This document shows positions 1 through 12,515 of a stretch of 64,000 nt of DNA, one piece after another (positions within the stretch are counted from its first letter, which is position 1; every line of letters begins with the position of its first letter). This DNA is from Cheilinus undulatus (taxonomy: Eukaryota; Chordata; Actinopteri; Labriformes; Labridae): NCBI RefSeq assembly GCF_018320785.1, contig NC_054875.1, positions 34,699,657 to 34,763,656 on the forward strand. Direction: 5' to 3'. Under the pieces are notes generated by a model. That model did no database searches and was not told where the DNA came from. It saw only the letters and a program-made list of their open reading frames with translations. Both the position numbers and the translations under genes were made by a program.

Positions 1-96
1 AAAGAAAAGTCAGTTTTTTTGATAGGGACTTATTTATCCTCATTTTTTTTTTGTTGCAGACAATGTTTGAGATAAATCCTGAAATACAGGGATTTG

Positions 97-355
97 TTAG
101 CAAAAGGCGTAACAGACTTGTTGTCTGAAGTGTATAATGATATCCTGTATGCTTATATGTATAATGAAAGATGAGGTCAGGTCAGGTATGGGAGCATATG
201 CTTGTTTGGCACTTCGCCGTGTCAAGCTTGGCCCTGTACTAGTCCAGTCATAATCCAGGCCTGTGCCAGGCCCATACCCCATCTCTCCAGGTATCCTCCC
301 AGAGTGAGGAGGCTTGAAAATATCTGACAAAGTGGGGTCTAGAAAAAAAGTTTGA
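97..355 (-). repeat. Degraded dispersed repeat, hAT-like end
   Basis: Read on the minus strand the right edge begins with GGTTCTCAAACTTTTT and runs into a GACCCCACTTTG block. I associate this start with hAT-type vertebrate repeats whose terminus resembles CAGTGGTTCTCAAACT. No matching opposite terminus or target duplication was found, so only a fragment can be claimed. The reading frame crossing it looks accidental. Confidence 0.3.
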
Positions 356-811
356 GAACCTCCATGATAGAGCGATTTGAAAGTGTGAAAAACACAGATT
401 TCAAATACAGAAATCTTTATGTGGCACCTTCATATTCCTCGTTACTTCTCTCACATTTAATGGACCAGTTGTCTGAAGTCAATGATGCTCCAGTTACAAA
501 TACATCAAGCTGAAAAAACTCAAGAAAGCAATAGTAGGTTTACAGTTAATTTATGAAGTCCAAAGGCACAGTATGAAAGTTCTGTCACCAGCAGGCTCTC
601 AGTCAGGACAGTTACAAAAGATGGGGAGCAGAGACTTGTTTCCCAGCTTATTTTTTGAACTCAGGACTCCATAAGGTGTTTTTACTAAATAGTAAACCAC
701 TGTTTACATTAAGATGAATGATGAGGGAGAAAAGCTGTTAAAAGTGGCCTTCCTGGTTAACACATCGTTACTCACAGAGCATTCTGGCCTAGCTTGCAGC
801 ATTGGAAGGCC

Positions 812-988
812 ACTTTTTAAAGACATATTTTTGTGGGTTTGTATCTTTATTTAGAGAGAGGGGACAGTGAATACAGTATGAGAAAGGGATGAGAGATTGT
901 GTGAGAGAAAGGTTACAGGTGGCCGGACTTGAGCCTAGGCCACCTGCGTACATGAGGTGCCACTTAACCACTAAGCCATCTATGCCCC
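812..988 (-). mobile_element. tRNA-derived SINE copy with imperfect target duplication
   Basis: On the minus strand the element starts with a tRNA-like head. An A-box-like TGGCTTAGTGGTTAAG is followed about 40 bases on by a B-box-like GGCTCAAGTCC. A pyrimidine-rich body follows, and the element ends in CTCTAAATAAAGATAC. The sequences flanking it, TGGAAGGCCACTTT (803-816) and TGGAAGGCTACCTTT (989-1003), look like a slightly diverged target-site duplication. The head is not a functional tRNA because the acceptor arms do not pair. Confidence 0.65.
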
Positions 989-1003
989 TGGAAGGCTACC
1001 TTT

Positions 1004-2386
1004 AATAACAATTAACTGGGGGTTCTTAGGCAACAGAATGCACAGCCAATTGCAAAGAAAAATCACACAAAGCAGGACAAAACATAAACGAGGTACAGCA
1101 ACAGAACGGCAGCTTCCAGAGGAGGTTTGCAAAGTAACACTCTGGCAACTTTCCATGGCAACAATAAACATTTCAATCTGCAAGACTTGGGCTGCTACAA
1201 ATATAAAAATGAAGAGGTTTTCTGGCTTTGAAAATTGTTGGAAATATTTGGGATATGTAAGCACTTAACTTAAAATATGTTTAATGTAGGAGAAGCCATT
1301 TTTTAAAGTATTGTAGAAAGTTTCAGTGCAAAAATTCACCCTTAAAAAGTCAAACTTGATTATAGTTGAGTAACCAAATTATAAAGTATTGGGTGCACTT
1401 TTGATAACTTAACTCGTTGATACAACACTTTATGTTAAGTTTTTCAACAGTGTAAGCTATACTGTACAACAAGTGAGCATAGATTTTTTAAAATTAAGCC
1501 AACATTTTCAGGGGTGGAAAAGTTGACTCAACTGCTTTAGTTAAGCAATCTGCAATGTATATTTATATTGGAAATTTTTCAGCCATCTTGAGATTTTTAA
1601 CTATGAGTTATGTCAACTAAACAGCAATATGAAGTATTAAACTGGGCCTCTCAACTTGAACAAGCTGTGAAACTTGTTACTAAACTTTTTTACATTGGGC
1701 CCTTGTGCAATTTTACAGTGCATTGTACCTTTAAATCTGTCTGGATTCAACCTGATGCAGACATGATGTTTGTATAAGACCTATGACATTTGACCTTTGG
1801 AAAAAAATCTACATAAAAACATCTGAAATTAGCCAAATAATCATTTCAACATATCTTCAAGCAGTTTGTAGACAATACAAGTCATTAACTGATAATTAAA
1901 ATACTCTGCAGGTCCGCAGAACGATAATGGCATGAATGATGGCCTTCCTCTTGGGTGGCCTTGGATCTTAATGTTTAACCACTGAAGTCACTGTTTTGAA
2001 AGTGTTTGTGGGTTGTGTTCATGGGTTAAATACCTCGGCCCGCTGACATAATAACCCCAAATCTATACAAATGTTACCTAAATAGGATCAATGATGTGCT
2101 CTGGTATAGATTGATTTCATAACAGTTCTGGTTGAGGCTTTGTGCTCAGAGGAAGTCGAGCAGTGCCAGTTGGCCAGCGGACGGGTTGTTTGAGGGGGGA
2201 GAGGGGTAAGCCTCGTCCATGCAGGGGGTGGAAGTCTCCGAGAGTGTGGGCAAGCGTGTGCGCTACAGTGTTTGCGGTGTGCGTGTGTCTTTGTGTGTGC
2301 GTTTGGCTGTACAGTCGGAGAGAACAGAAGGCACAAGTGAGGGGTACTGTGAGAAAAGATATGCATGACCTCCTCACTGCCTTATG
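1004..2386. other. AT-rich noncoding stretch, no gene seen
   Basis: This is intron or upstream DNA of rnd1. No splice-framed coding sequence of any family I know is visible on either strand. The short frames are typical of AT-rich DNA. The 2140-2380 part is TG/GT-rich, which creates overlapping spurious frames. Confidence 0.5.
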
Positions 2387-2409
2387 GTGTGTGTGTGTGT
2401 GTGTGTGTG
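2387..2409. repeat. (GT)n microsatellite
   Basis: An uninterrupted run of GT dinucleotides closes a longer GTGTGCG-rich segment starting near 2268. It is a simple repeat and probably polymorphic in length. Confidence 0.9.
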
Positions 2410-3130
2410 CCGCCTAAAAAGAGGAGTTATGTAACTGAAACCAGCAGAGAACTAATGTAGGTTTGTGTGTTTGTCTCCCACTGAGTTAAAACTTTCTGGA
2501 CAGTCAACCTTTCCAGAGGAAACATTGCATAAGACCTATTTACATTTGCAATACACACAAACAAGTACTTCACATCACTCTTTGTTTTTCTTTTTGTATT
2601 ATCTTCTTTAAAATATTAGCACTCTAGCCGAGGGTTGTGTTTTTGGATTTGGATGAACATTTTTCTGAAGAACTGTTTATAAACAGATAAAGGATTATGT
2701 AATTTTTTTCCAACAGTCCAATGATTTAAAACCCAGATATTTCCAGCTTATTATCACATTGAACTCCAGGAGAACCCAAGGTGCTAAAACTAGAGAAAAT
2801 GTAGCATTTTATGCCCAGATCACTTCAAATTACTACTAGATTTTGAAGAACGCTTTACAAAAAACATGAGATGTGAGTAGTCACTGCTTCAGTAGTGACT
2901 GGCTGATGTATGTCAGAATCTCTACACCACTTGTAAATATCTTGTGGGTCACACCGTTACAGTAGCCAGTAGAAGTAGTAGTTGTTTTCAATATTTCAGT
3001 CAAAAAATGCTACATTTGTGTCTTCAAAATATACATATTTTTGCTCTCTAAGTGTGCTCTGGCTCTTCTTTATGGCCCAAACAAGTGCATAAAACCATCA
3101 GCATAAAGACGACTATTTCTATAAACAGCT

Positions 3131-3237
3131 GCGTCCAAAAAATTAGAATATCATTGCAAAGTTTTGTTTTTTTTTTACTGTGATTTAATTCAAGAAGTGA
3201 AACTTGCATATAATCTCGATTCAACTCAAACAAAGGG
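3131..3237. mobile_element. Tc1/mariner terminal fragment
   Basis: The segment with TTAGAATATCATTGCAAAGTT followed by AAGTGAAACTTGCATATAAT has the layout of the long terminal inverted repeat of a fish Tc1-like family. In that family TTAGAATAT and GTGAAACTTG blocks lie about 50 bases apart. Only one end is present; no transposase or second end was found before 3500. Confidence 0.5.
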
Positions 3238-3429
3238 CAATATTTATCGACTTTCTAGCATTGATTTAGATGATTACAGCTCACACATATCAAAATCACA
3301 AAATTTAAACAAATTCACAAGATTTAAAACAAAAAGTCAAGAAATATTTCACTTTGTTTTAGATGGATCTTAGATTTACAGGAGTTAAACTTTGTGAACT
3401 GAATCACAGGGGGAAAAAAAGACTGTTTA

Positions 3430-6190
3430 CATAATTTTCTAATGTTTTTAGATGCACCTGTAGATTTTTCTATTGTCTGCAGGAAAGAATGTTGACCAAA
3501 CTTGCAAAGCAGAAGGATTGGCTGGGATCAGTGAGAGTGAAGAATCATGAGATGACAGCGACTGTAGAGCTTGCGTTAACGTAGTTCACTCCTCTCCAAC
3601 TATGTCATGTTTTGTTGCTATGATTGGCCCATAATAAAAATGACAACATAATGTTCGTCCAGTCACCCTCTGGGTTATTTTTCTTAAGGTTCTGCCCCTC
3701 CTAAACGCCGTCAAACAAATTTGAAATATATGAAATGAATATGTGAGACAGTTGGTCAGAGGTGAGTCGAGGCAAGGGGAAATTTTTTTTAACATTTCAT
3801 GTGAACTAGGTAGCAAAGCAAATAGGTAGCAGGTGTCACTTTGCCCTCAGGGGCACCAAACTCCTCACAGGAGGTTTAAAAACAACAAAATAGTTCTTTC
3901 CTGGTACATTTATCCTGACTTTGACTTATCTGAGATTTCTCACAAGATTTCTTTAATTGTTGTGCTGGAAGATATTTGTTGAAAATTTGTCCAGATCAGA
4001 TTGTGAGACTTTAAACCAATCAGAAAATCTGTTGTCGCAATTTTCCCTGAAAAATAAACAAACACAGTTGTTACTCATTTCTTAACTTCCTGGTCATCTA
4101 ATTTAATAAAGAGCAAGCTGTTTAGCTGTGGTGACATTGCTCCAGGTGTCTTAATCTGTCCTAAACAAAACAGATGTGAGAGGAGACTTTAATGTTTTTC
4201 CCCAGATGTACTGCAGAAAAGGGGCCGTGTAAGTCCATACATGCATTATATTAACTCTTTTATAACTGATTTTTTCTTGTCAGGATAACAAAGCTGAATT
4301 TCCCATTAGAACAGATTAGTTTGTGTTGTTTTGAGACAACAAGCCTGTTGACTCATTATAATTGGATAATTTTCTGCAATCTAAAAACAAAACAATAGAT
4401 TGGTTGCTGTAATGGGCCAGGCACTAATGTGCCATGGGTTCTTTGTTTACAGGAATGTTAGTTAAGCCTTTTTCTGTTTGTTTTGTGCTTTTGCAACTCT
4501 GGAGATGTGAGATATAAAAGTCAAGATCTCAAAAAAAAAAAAAAAAAACAGAAATCCCTTATTATCATGAGAAAACGATGTATGGACAATGTTTGTCTGC
4601 TCAGGGCTTCCATAGAATCTGACATAACAGAGAATCTATACATTCATCCAGTCATCCGGTGTATGTTCCATCTTTTCACTCTATTCTTGTCTTTTAGAGG
4701 GAGAGAGTCCAACTTCTTCCATTTGCCTCCTTTCTTTGAGATCAGCGAGGGCAGATTTAAGGCACAAACTAATATTTGCTCGACTGAAAAGGATTTTGTG
4801 TGGATATATTTGTGTTTGTGTGTCCAGGCAGGGGGCTGTAAATGTGTGGGAGGCGGTGGGTGCCAGAAGTTGTGTCCTCTTTGGATCTCTCTGCCTCCTC
4901 TTTCTCAGGCCTTACATCACTCTGGATAGTTATGTGACGGCCGCTTTGATTCCCACCAAAATAAAATGTTATTGATAGATGGAGTTGTGTAAGTAGCCCA
5001 GTCCTATTTTTATAGAAGCAAGTCAGAGATTGAGACACGCTGAGAAAACTTGAAGATTCTTACATTTCAGTGGAGGAAAATCCTTTAGTAAGGTCTCAGG
5101 AGATTGTCAATTTAATCAACACTACATGATCGTTAGTTCCACTTGAAGCTTATTAGAAGTATCTTTTCCTGATATAATTATAGCCTCATATATTTGCAAG
5201 GAAATCCTCTGATGCGGATTTGGCCCCCGAGGACAGGAGTAGGAAATTAAATCTTCGTGTTGCTGTGTGGGGAGTGATTATGAGGTAGAGGGAAGACAAT
5301 GGAGAGCGGACATCCTGTCAGTCTGTTTTTAGCTCGGGAGCCTTCCTGAGAGTTAAAAAAGACTCAGTATGAAGCTGAGCTGTTTATGGAAATGTGAGGA
5401 AAATATGTTTTCTTCACACTGAATTTGTCAGTCCCCTATAGAGGATGTCGAAATGATGAGACAATAACCAGGAAGGACTGTTGATGAGGTGATGAATATT
5501 GGCTGTTATCACTTTTAAAATGGTGAAATGGTAAAGCTACCAACCAATAACTGGCTTTTGTAGCAGAAATGTAAATATGCCTTTGTTCAAAGACAAAATA
5601 TACACAGAAAACCATCTTGAACTAATCCAAAATATGAAGTATGACTTTCAGAGAGACTTTTCAGTGTCAGGAGATATAAAATAAATCATGACATGTTTTC
5701 CTTTTTTCCCCAACATCCTGTGCTCTTCTCAACAAAATATCTGCCCAGTTTTAAAGGAGACATATCATACCATGTAGCCATCTTTTCATCAAGCGGCTGC
5801 GGCTTCAATTTCAAAACCTGTCTGTGTTTTGGTCATAGAATGTGATTAAATCAAGCACCAGAGGAGGTGTTAACATATTTTTAGCGTGCCTCTAGATTAT
5901 CTTTCTCTTATCTTCCACCCTAAAAAGCTCCAATCCTCAATGTTTGTTCAGGACCAAAAACTGTCCTGATCAATCCACATCATTTGAGGAGAACAAGGTG
6001 GTAGCAACAGGCGGGGTAAAGTGAGCTGTTAGCAGTGGCAGCCTCCAGAGTAGCGGTTAGCTCAGATGTTCCCTGCCACTGAGATGTGTTTGAGTGATTG
6101 AACTTGCAACCTATTGCAGCCACAATGACAAGATGTCCTGTTATACAAAATTAGAATTTCTCTGCCTTGACTTTAGGAAATGTTTTAAAA
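3430..6190. other. Noncoding stretch upstream of rnd1 exons, no gene seen
   Basis: I searched this stretch for the missing rnd1 exons (the P-loop GDVQCGKT exon and the TVFENYTA exon) and saw neither. A long A-run at 4531-4548 and AT-rich DNA are the main features. A possible 24-base micro-exon-like segment after a CCCCAG acceptor at 4204 has no supporting homology. Confidence 0.5.
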
Positions 6191-6194
6191 AGAT

Positions 6195-6580
6195 ATTTAA
6201 AGGGGATATATTATGCAAAACATACTTTTTCAGGCTTTTCTAACAAAAATATGTCCCCCGGTCGGTCCACAATCCCCCCAAGAATGTAAAAAAAAAAAAA
6301 TCCATTTACCCCCCCCCCCCCAATCCCCTCTCTTTCTCCACCTTTCAGAAAATATGTGCAGAAACAAGCCGTTCTCAGATTTCCCCCTCATGATGTCATG
6401 AGAGGAGTTAGCACCACCCCCAAGTTTGGTTGGCCCTCCCCACTTGGAAGAAAGTTTCACCTTTCACCTTTTAAAAAATCTTAGTTATTTCTAAAGCAGT
6501 GCTGCAAGAACTTCAGTTTTTAATTTTTCATTGCTATTTAATATGTGTAAGTTTTGAGTTGAAAAATGCACACTTTAAAA
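6195..6580 (+). repeat. TTAA-flanked dispersed repeat, end A
   Basis: The segment starts TTTAAAGGGGATATATTATG and continues into poly-A (6288-6300) and poly-C (6309-6321) tracts. The same terminus appears inverted at 22058-22081 (CATAATATGTCCCCTTTAA), so this is a dispersed family. The TTAAAGGGGACATATTATG-type end is common in fish genomes and is compatible with nonautonomous TTAA-targeting DNA elements; the class is inferred. Confidence 0.5.
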
Positions 6581-6807
6581 CTCGATTATTAGGCAAGTAG
6601 ACTTATGATTTATGCATCACATTGTGATGGCTTATTACCCCCAACTAAATTTTGTTGCTGGGTAAGGTGACTGTTAAGTACCTTTTGTAGTGTTATCTTT
6701 TAAAAGTACAAATATTCATTCCTTGTACAAAGAATACATTTTTTATTTTATTTATTTATTTTATTATAAAAAGATTGACCAGTTCTGAGTCACAGATCAG
6801 GAAGCCG

Positions 6808-7260
6808 TCAACCTAAACATCTACAATCTAATGCATCTTCCTCTGATGCCTCTTTCAATCTACTTCTGAAGAGATTTAAAGTGAACAGCCTCCCAAGACA
6901 CAAATCCCCCTTTAACCTACTGCAAGCTGCAAGAGCAGCATACGAGAAACTCCCTTTCCCTATTTCAAGGTGCATTTTGAGGACAGACAGTGATAGTAAA
7001 GGCTGTGACTGAGTTATAGAGCAAAAACTGCTGCCACCAACATTTTTCAAATAGATTAAATCACACAAGTATGAAGGAAGCAGGTTAAATGTAGCCTTAT
7101 AGATAAAGATATATTCATGCCAGTAAAGGCCAGCAGAGCCAATGATGAGTTCAGGCCTTGAGATTTGACACTGCCCTCGCTGCTCCGTGGTGAAATACTG
7201 TACCGAAAGATGAAGGTATTGGAGAGATGTGTGCAGATATGAGTGGCAGTGACTGTTCAT
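6808..7260 (-). mobile_element. LINE ORF2 C-terminal fragment
   Basis: A 150-codon minus-strand frame has the layout of the C-terminal tail of fish non-LTR retrotransposon polyproteins. YKATFNLLPSYLCDLI is followed by a QPLLSLSVLKMHLEIGKGSFSYAA segment (given here by position, about residues 84-109) and a closing LFRSRLKE. In the intact family this follows the reverse transcriptase. No polymerase motif is present, so this is a 3'-end remnant. The frame is still open but starts arbitrarily, so it is not a host gene. Confidence 0.55.
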
Positions 7261-7798
7261 CTTTTACAGCAAAGGAAAAAAAAAGATGTATAAAACAGCC
7301 TAATTTTACCTCATCTGTTACATAACATCCAAGCCAAACTAACTAAAAAATCTTCACAGGGAGATAAACCAACGCTTACATTTTAGTTGGCAGGAATTTT
7401 TCTATGTGTTCAAAGTTTGGTGAATAAAGTTTTTCTGTTGAGTAACATAGTAAATATGTGATTGTTCCCTGTAATTTAGTGAGTTACTTCACTAAACTGG
7501 AAAGATTTCTTTCAGTGGGAAGGTGTAAGGCTCAGTGTAATCGTTTGCTCTTTTAGCAGTTTGGCAGGAGTGGATGTGACTGTGTTTGTACGGTGTGAAA
7601 GTGAGGAGGACGGTTGTGTAAAGACATTTAAAAGTGTCAGCAGGATCTGGACTAAAGAAAGGGATGGCTGATGAGGTGAAACTTCACTAAAGGTTTCCAA
7701 AACTGTTTTCCGCTAAGTGAACCATTTTTCTTTCACTTCTGTTGACGTAACTGTTGATATCAAGCCTGAGCTTCACAGCTTTTACTTTGTCTCTTCAG

Positions 7799-10407
7799 GT
7801 TCTCCGTACTACGACAATGTGAGGCCCCTCTGCTACAGTGACTCGGATGCTGTGCTCTTATGCTTCGACATCAGCCGACCAGACATAGTAGAGGAAGCAC
7901 TGAAGAAGGTATTTTACAGAAACAGCTGCACTACAGCCTCAAAACACTGTAGTCTTAAAACCATACTTCACTCTGTTTGCTTCTTGATCAGTTTATAACG
8001 TGGACACTCTTCAACAAGTGGCTACCTCCAGTTATAAAACCGTGAAGCCAGTGTGTCAGTGCAGTAGACTACAGCACGTCAAGGCTGTCTCCAAAAGTTT
8101 ACAGCAAAATAAACATGTTTACAGACAGGTGTAAAAAAAGCAGTTTTCATCTCTTAGTTCAGCTTTATAATGGTTAAACAATATGGGGAGTGGATTTTAT
8201 TCTGTAACCTTATGGGCTCCATTACCCTAAAGCTAAGACTAAAACTAGACATGATAAAGAGTGTGGCCAATTTAACCGACAGCTGGACCCATTGTAGCTG
8301 CGTGCAAGTAGGCTGGGCCTCACTTTAGCTCAGTTCATATTGTTTCATGTAGCGTCGTACAATTTTGGAACTGTCCTCTGGTGAGCAAGAGCTGTTTCCT
8401 CCTGCCATACACTGTAGAGAAGTTGACGGTCTTCGTTAGCACTTGTGCTTTTTAGCCGGTTTTGCCAGTTTTATTTTTTAATGAAAGAAAGTTTTTCTTC
8501 AACTTCATGCACTTACTAGAAGACAGGCCTGGGTTATACTTTAACAGAACATCACAAGAAGGAAAACCCAGAGAGGGGCACAGAGCAGATAAATGCTTTT
8601 AGACACAAATGTCTCTGACAGTTGTACCAAACAAGCTTTGTCCAATCCTGGCACCAAATATTGAGTTAACTTGATCCAAAAATGACGTTTGACTAGCGTT
8701 ACAGTGCAAGAACACTGAGTAACAGGTGACAGTGATCCTGATACAATCATCAGCTATGTTAGCTAATCACCACTCAGCTTTTAGTGTGGCTCTCTGCTCT
8801 TGTTTTAATAGGAAATGTAGTCCAGTTCTGATTAAACTGTCACTTTCCTACAGCTACATCCAAGCTAATAGCTACCACGACAGCAGTCATTAAATACACC
8901 AGCAGACCCAACCCGTAACAATTGCAAACTCATGCTGAAGCAGACCTGTCCAGTTGTGCTGTGGTTAAGTCCGAGCTAATCAGTGCACTAGCAGCCATTT
9001 TATACAGCCACTCAAGCGGCAGCTAACCCTTTCCCCCTGTAACTTACACAAACTCACTTCGAAACAGGTCAACAGAAGAGCGAAATCATCTTTTACATCA
9101 TGAAAACTTTGTAGTGTTGTTGTTATTCTTTATTTCATATAGAAATGTGTTCCAATTCTAGTAAAACTGACTCTATACCACAGCTCCATCCGAGGTAAAC
9201 ACTGGAGGCAGCCACTGCAAACAGCTTTGAGTACAAAGCCCATAGCTACCCTATTTCCCCCCCAAATGCTGCTGATTGGTCCGAACAGTGTTCGGTTCTG
9301 CACAAACGTTGTGGATCGAAGCATTTCAAAATGGATTTGCCTTATGACAGAGATGAAATCTCGCAAACCCTTCTGATTTGAAAGGTTATATCAGTGCCGC
9401 TTTAAAAACACAAAACAAATCCTGTTAAATGTGACAGTGTATGTCGGTATGTAGTTGTTTTATTCACAGAGGAACATGCTGTGAGACAAGAGAGCGCCAG
9501 ATATTGTATGGACAACACAACAATGTATTTAGTTAATGCAAGGAATAATTCCACCAATGACGTATTTCCTGTGCAAGCTACTTTAAAAGGCTAGCACCAA
9601 GCTAGCTAGACCACTCATTCCCAAAGTCTGGGTTGGGACCCATGGTTGGATTATAAAACAAATTTTTGTTTGGTAAACAGTGAGCTAGACTATCAAGCCT
9701 GGTACAGAATTCAGGGACAATGAAAAAATATGTTATTGATGTCATACTTGGTATGAATTTTATCAAAGTAAGCCTTTTTGTACATAGCGTTGGCATTTCC
9801 AATATAGTGGCCACCATATTTTGGCTTCATAATGCCGTCACTGAGGCTTTGTCCACGATTGATACAGTCTGTGATTCTAGGTCTGTTTTCTCCTGTTGTT
9901 GCAGTGGAAAGCAGAGATCCAGGACTTCTGTCCCAGCACACGGATCCTACTAATAGGCTGCAAGACAGACCTGCGCACAGATGTTTGCACACGCATGGAG
10001 CTGTCCAATCAGAAACAGGCACCCATCTCCCATGAGCAGGTTTGTCTCATGATCACTCCCTCTTCCTTCTGTGTCTGTTTAAATGTATTATTACTTATTA
10101 TTTATTATTACTTATTGATTTTTCCTCCACATACATCTCACCCTTTTATGTGACATTATAGGGTTCGTCCCTGGCCAAGCAGCTTGGCGCAGAGACATAC
10201 CTGGAGTGCTCTGCCTTCACATCAGAGAAGAGCATCCACAGCGTTTTCCGCACCGCAGCTCAGGCCTGCATGAACAAACTCCAGCCTGCCAGCAAGCCCA
10301 GCCCGGTCCGCCGCCTTTCCAAGAGACTCCTACACCTGCCAAGCAAGACGGAGCTCCTCTCCTCCACCTTCAGCAAGGACAAGTCCAAGAGCTGCTCCAT
10401 TATGTGA
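7799..10407 (+). CDS. rnd1: Rho family GTPase Rnd1, last three coding exons (5' part outside the window)
   Basis: Rnd1 is a constitutively GTP-bound Rho-family protein at the plasma membrane that antagonises RhoA signalling, loosens actin stress fibres and acts in plexin signalling. Exons are 7799-7908, 9905-10039 and 10162-10407, all with AG/GT borders and continuous phase, giving 163 residues of an expected ~232. The first exon begins inside a Gly codon and reads [20 protein letters not shown]. The second carries the guanine-specificity loop GCKTDLR, the third the ECSAF loop. The tail KRLLHLPS...KSCSIM ends in the CAAX box CSIM, predicting farnesylation. HLPS, SSTF and CSIM separate it from Rnd2 and Rnd3. 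The P-loop and effector exons are not in 1-7798. The a or b teleost paralogue cannot be assigned. Downstream ddx23 has the same orientation, as in human. Confidence 0.95.
7909..9904 (+). other. rnd1 intron with degenerate repeats
   Basis: This intron separates the SPYYDN exon from the WKAEIQ exon. Two related blocks lie at about 8810-8890 and 9130-9210; both contain GTTCT-TTA-AAACTG and CTACATCC / CTCCATCC elements, suggesting an internal duplication of a dispersed repeat that ends near 9403 (CAGTGCCGCTTTAA). A short segment at 9610-9650 (CATTCCCAAAGTCTGGGTTG) resembles a hAT-type terminus. No coding exon was recognised inside. Confidence 0.5.
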
Positions 10408-12390
10408 ACACTGCTGCGATTGAGCTCAAAGTAAAACAAAAAAGGAAGTAAAGACAAGCAGACTGATGATGGTTGAGCCACTTGTGCAAAGGCAAGAATC
10501 CGATTCTCCTTTGCATACTCCCCAAAACTCCCCATGAACCACCAAGAAAGACATTTTCTAAATAACTAACCCTGACTCTGAACTTTCCATCCTTATCACC
10601 AGCTCACATGGTGCAGGGACTGAATGGACACAGCTTTACGCTGAAATATTCCCTATCAGTTAAACACACCTCTATAAACAGCAGAACTGGCACTTTATGG
10701 TATGGATTTCTCTCGTAAAGGTCCCTGTGTGTGAAGCGAGGCCAGTATCTAATCTATAGTGCACGGGAAAGTGGTTGTAAAGGCTGCATTTGACTGCATT
10801 ACCCATGAGACCCATTTGAAATTCTTATAGCAGTGCCCTCTCCCTTCCATCTCTTTAAGTGAATGTCTCCTTAAGGTCACGATACACGCCGAGATGAAAT
10901 GTAAAATCTGACAATGCAGCTTGGTGAAATTCAAAACAGAGTCCCTTGAAGATATTACCCCTCCCTGACCCCTCGCAGTGTCTCGTTCGGAAATTAAAGC
11001 TGGCAGAGGAGAGAAGGGAGGAGAGGGGAAGGAGGGATTTGGCAAGTGGGAGCATTCATTTGCAAAGACAGTGGGAGGACGAAACCGAGGGCGCATCTGA
11101 AGGAGCGCAATGTGACTCAGCACTCACATGAGTGAGTCTGGGGTGGACATGTTGTGACAAAAACAAACACAAAAGCCTGGGCCATGCAAAGACTTTCTTA
11201 GCATGTTTATGACAGATTCAGCACCCATCACTACAGCAGTTTCAACTTTTTCATGTTATAAACCCTGAACAAGACGGCTTGATTAATCAAAGATGCATAA
11301 ACTCACTGTTTAAACAGCTTTAAAAAGTAAAATGAAGATTTCTTTCCAAACCAATTCAACTGGGATGATTTTTTTATGAACCAGAAAGAGCTAAAAATAT
11401 TTGTTTTAAGATCCTTTGCGTCATGATTATGTAAAGGAAAATAATCCTCATATTTTTACTGTTAATGAGGCATCACTTTTTTCCAGCTTTTCTATTTGTT
11501 AATAATGACTGCTGCCATTTCCAGCCTGAATTGCTGCATTAACTCCACTAAGATGAAGGTTTAAGGGATAAATTGAATCACAAAAACAGGCTGGTCCTGT
11601 CTAGAGAGTGTTTTCTTCTTCTTTTATGCTTTAAAAATGTCTTTATTTCATTTTTTTGCATTTTTTGGATGTTTCTACTTGTGGATGTTGGTGTTTATTT
11701 GACTAGCTGTTGTTCTTGTAATCACTCGAGTCTTCTGGCATTAGCAGCTGTTGACAGCTCGGCTAATGGAAGACTTGATGATTAGTGGGTCTGCACCGAG
11801 GAGCCCTGAGTCTTCTGGATGTACAGAACACTGGAATTTAATGTGTTGCCTAGCAACAGTGTGAGAAAGAAGGGGGGCTGAGGTTCATGCCTAAAAGAGA
11901 GAGGGTAGACACGCCTCACCTTTTTTGTAGCGACACTGCAAAGGTGACGGACCGGACGTGCCAGTGAGCAGAGGACTGCTCCTGATCTCTGTGTGATTTT
12001 TAAAGCCCCCCCTGGTAGCAGCCACCAGTGGGTTTCTGAAAACAGCATGCAAACTAAAACATGCCTCTGTAGCTCTGCTTCAATTGTTATTTTTTACTCT
12101 TCATTCCTGTCTGGTGCATTGTGCTTTTCTAAACAAGCTTATTCTGGTTCAATAAGCAGCTGTCACTTCAGTTTCTTATGCTCTGTTTTTGACAGTTTCT
12201 TCTTTTTGTACATATCTTTTCATAAAACTGTTCAGCTGAAAGAAAGAAAAGAGAATGTTACTGAAGCAAAAACACAAATCCTGTGTAGGGTTCCTTTATG
12301 GCTTAAAATATGTGAATTCTGTATTTGTTATTGTCATACACTACTTTCTTTTAACCTTTTATTTAAATAAATATGTCTGAAATGTATGAA
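10408..12390 (+). other. Probable rnd1 3' untranslated region
   Basis: The region after the rnd1 stop has no recognisable transposon until 12516 and contains CpG-bearing unique sequence, for example 10880-11110. The first canonical AATAAA is at 12366-12371, about 1.96 kb past the stop. An ATTAAA near 10996 could serve a shorter form. The long frames at 10749-11123 and 11993-12370 show no family resemblance. The UTR extent is inferred from the signal alone. Confidence 0.5.
12366..12371 (+). terminator. Candidate poly(A) signal of rnd1
   Basis: AATAAA lies in AT-rich DNA, with a GT-containing segment about 20-30 bases downstream (AAGTCAGTGTTTAATT). It is the first canonical signal after the rnd1 stop codon and lies just before the Tc1 copy at 12516. 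Assignment to rnd1 is inference. Confidence 0.45.
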
Positions 12391-12515
12391 CAAGTCAGTG
12401 TTTAATTCCACTTTAAATTAAGCAAAAAGTGACTTTTGATGGATGAGCTGATTTGCAGAACGTTTAAGAGGTTCTACTCAGCAAACTGCAAATCTTACAG
12501 TAAAAAGTGAATGCA

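Noticed and set aside
4204..4227. CCCCAG ... GTAAGT micro-exon-like segment, considered as an rnd1 exon
   Set aside because: The encoded residues do not match the rnd1 P-loop or switch exons, and the length is wrong.
10749..11123. 124-codon minus-strand frame after rnd1
   Set aside because: It lies in the likely rnd1 3' UTR on the opposite strand, with no domain.
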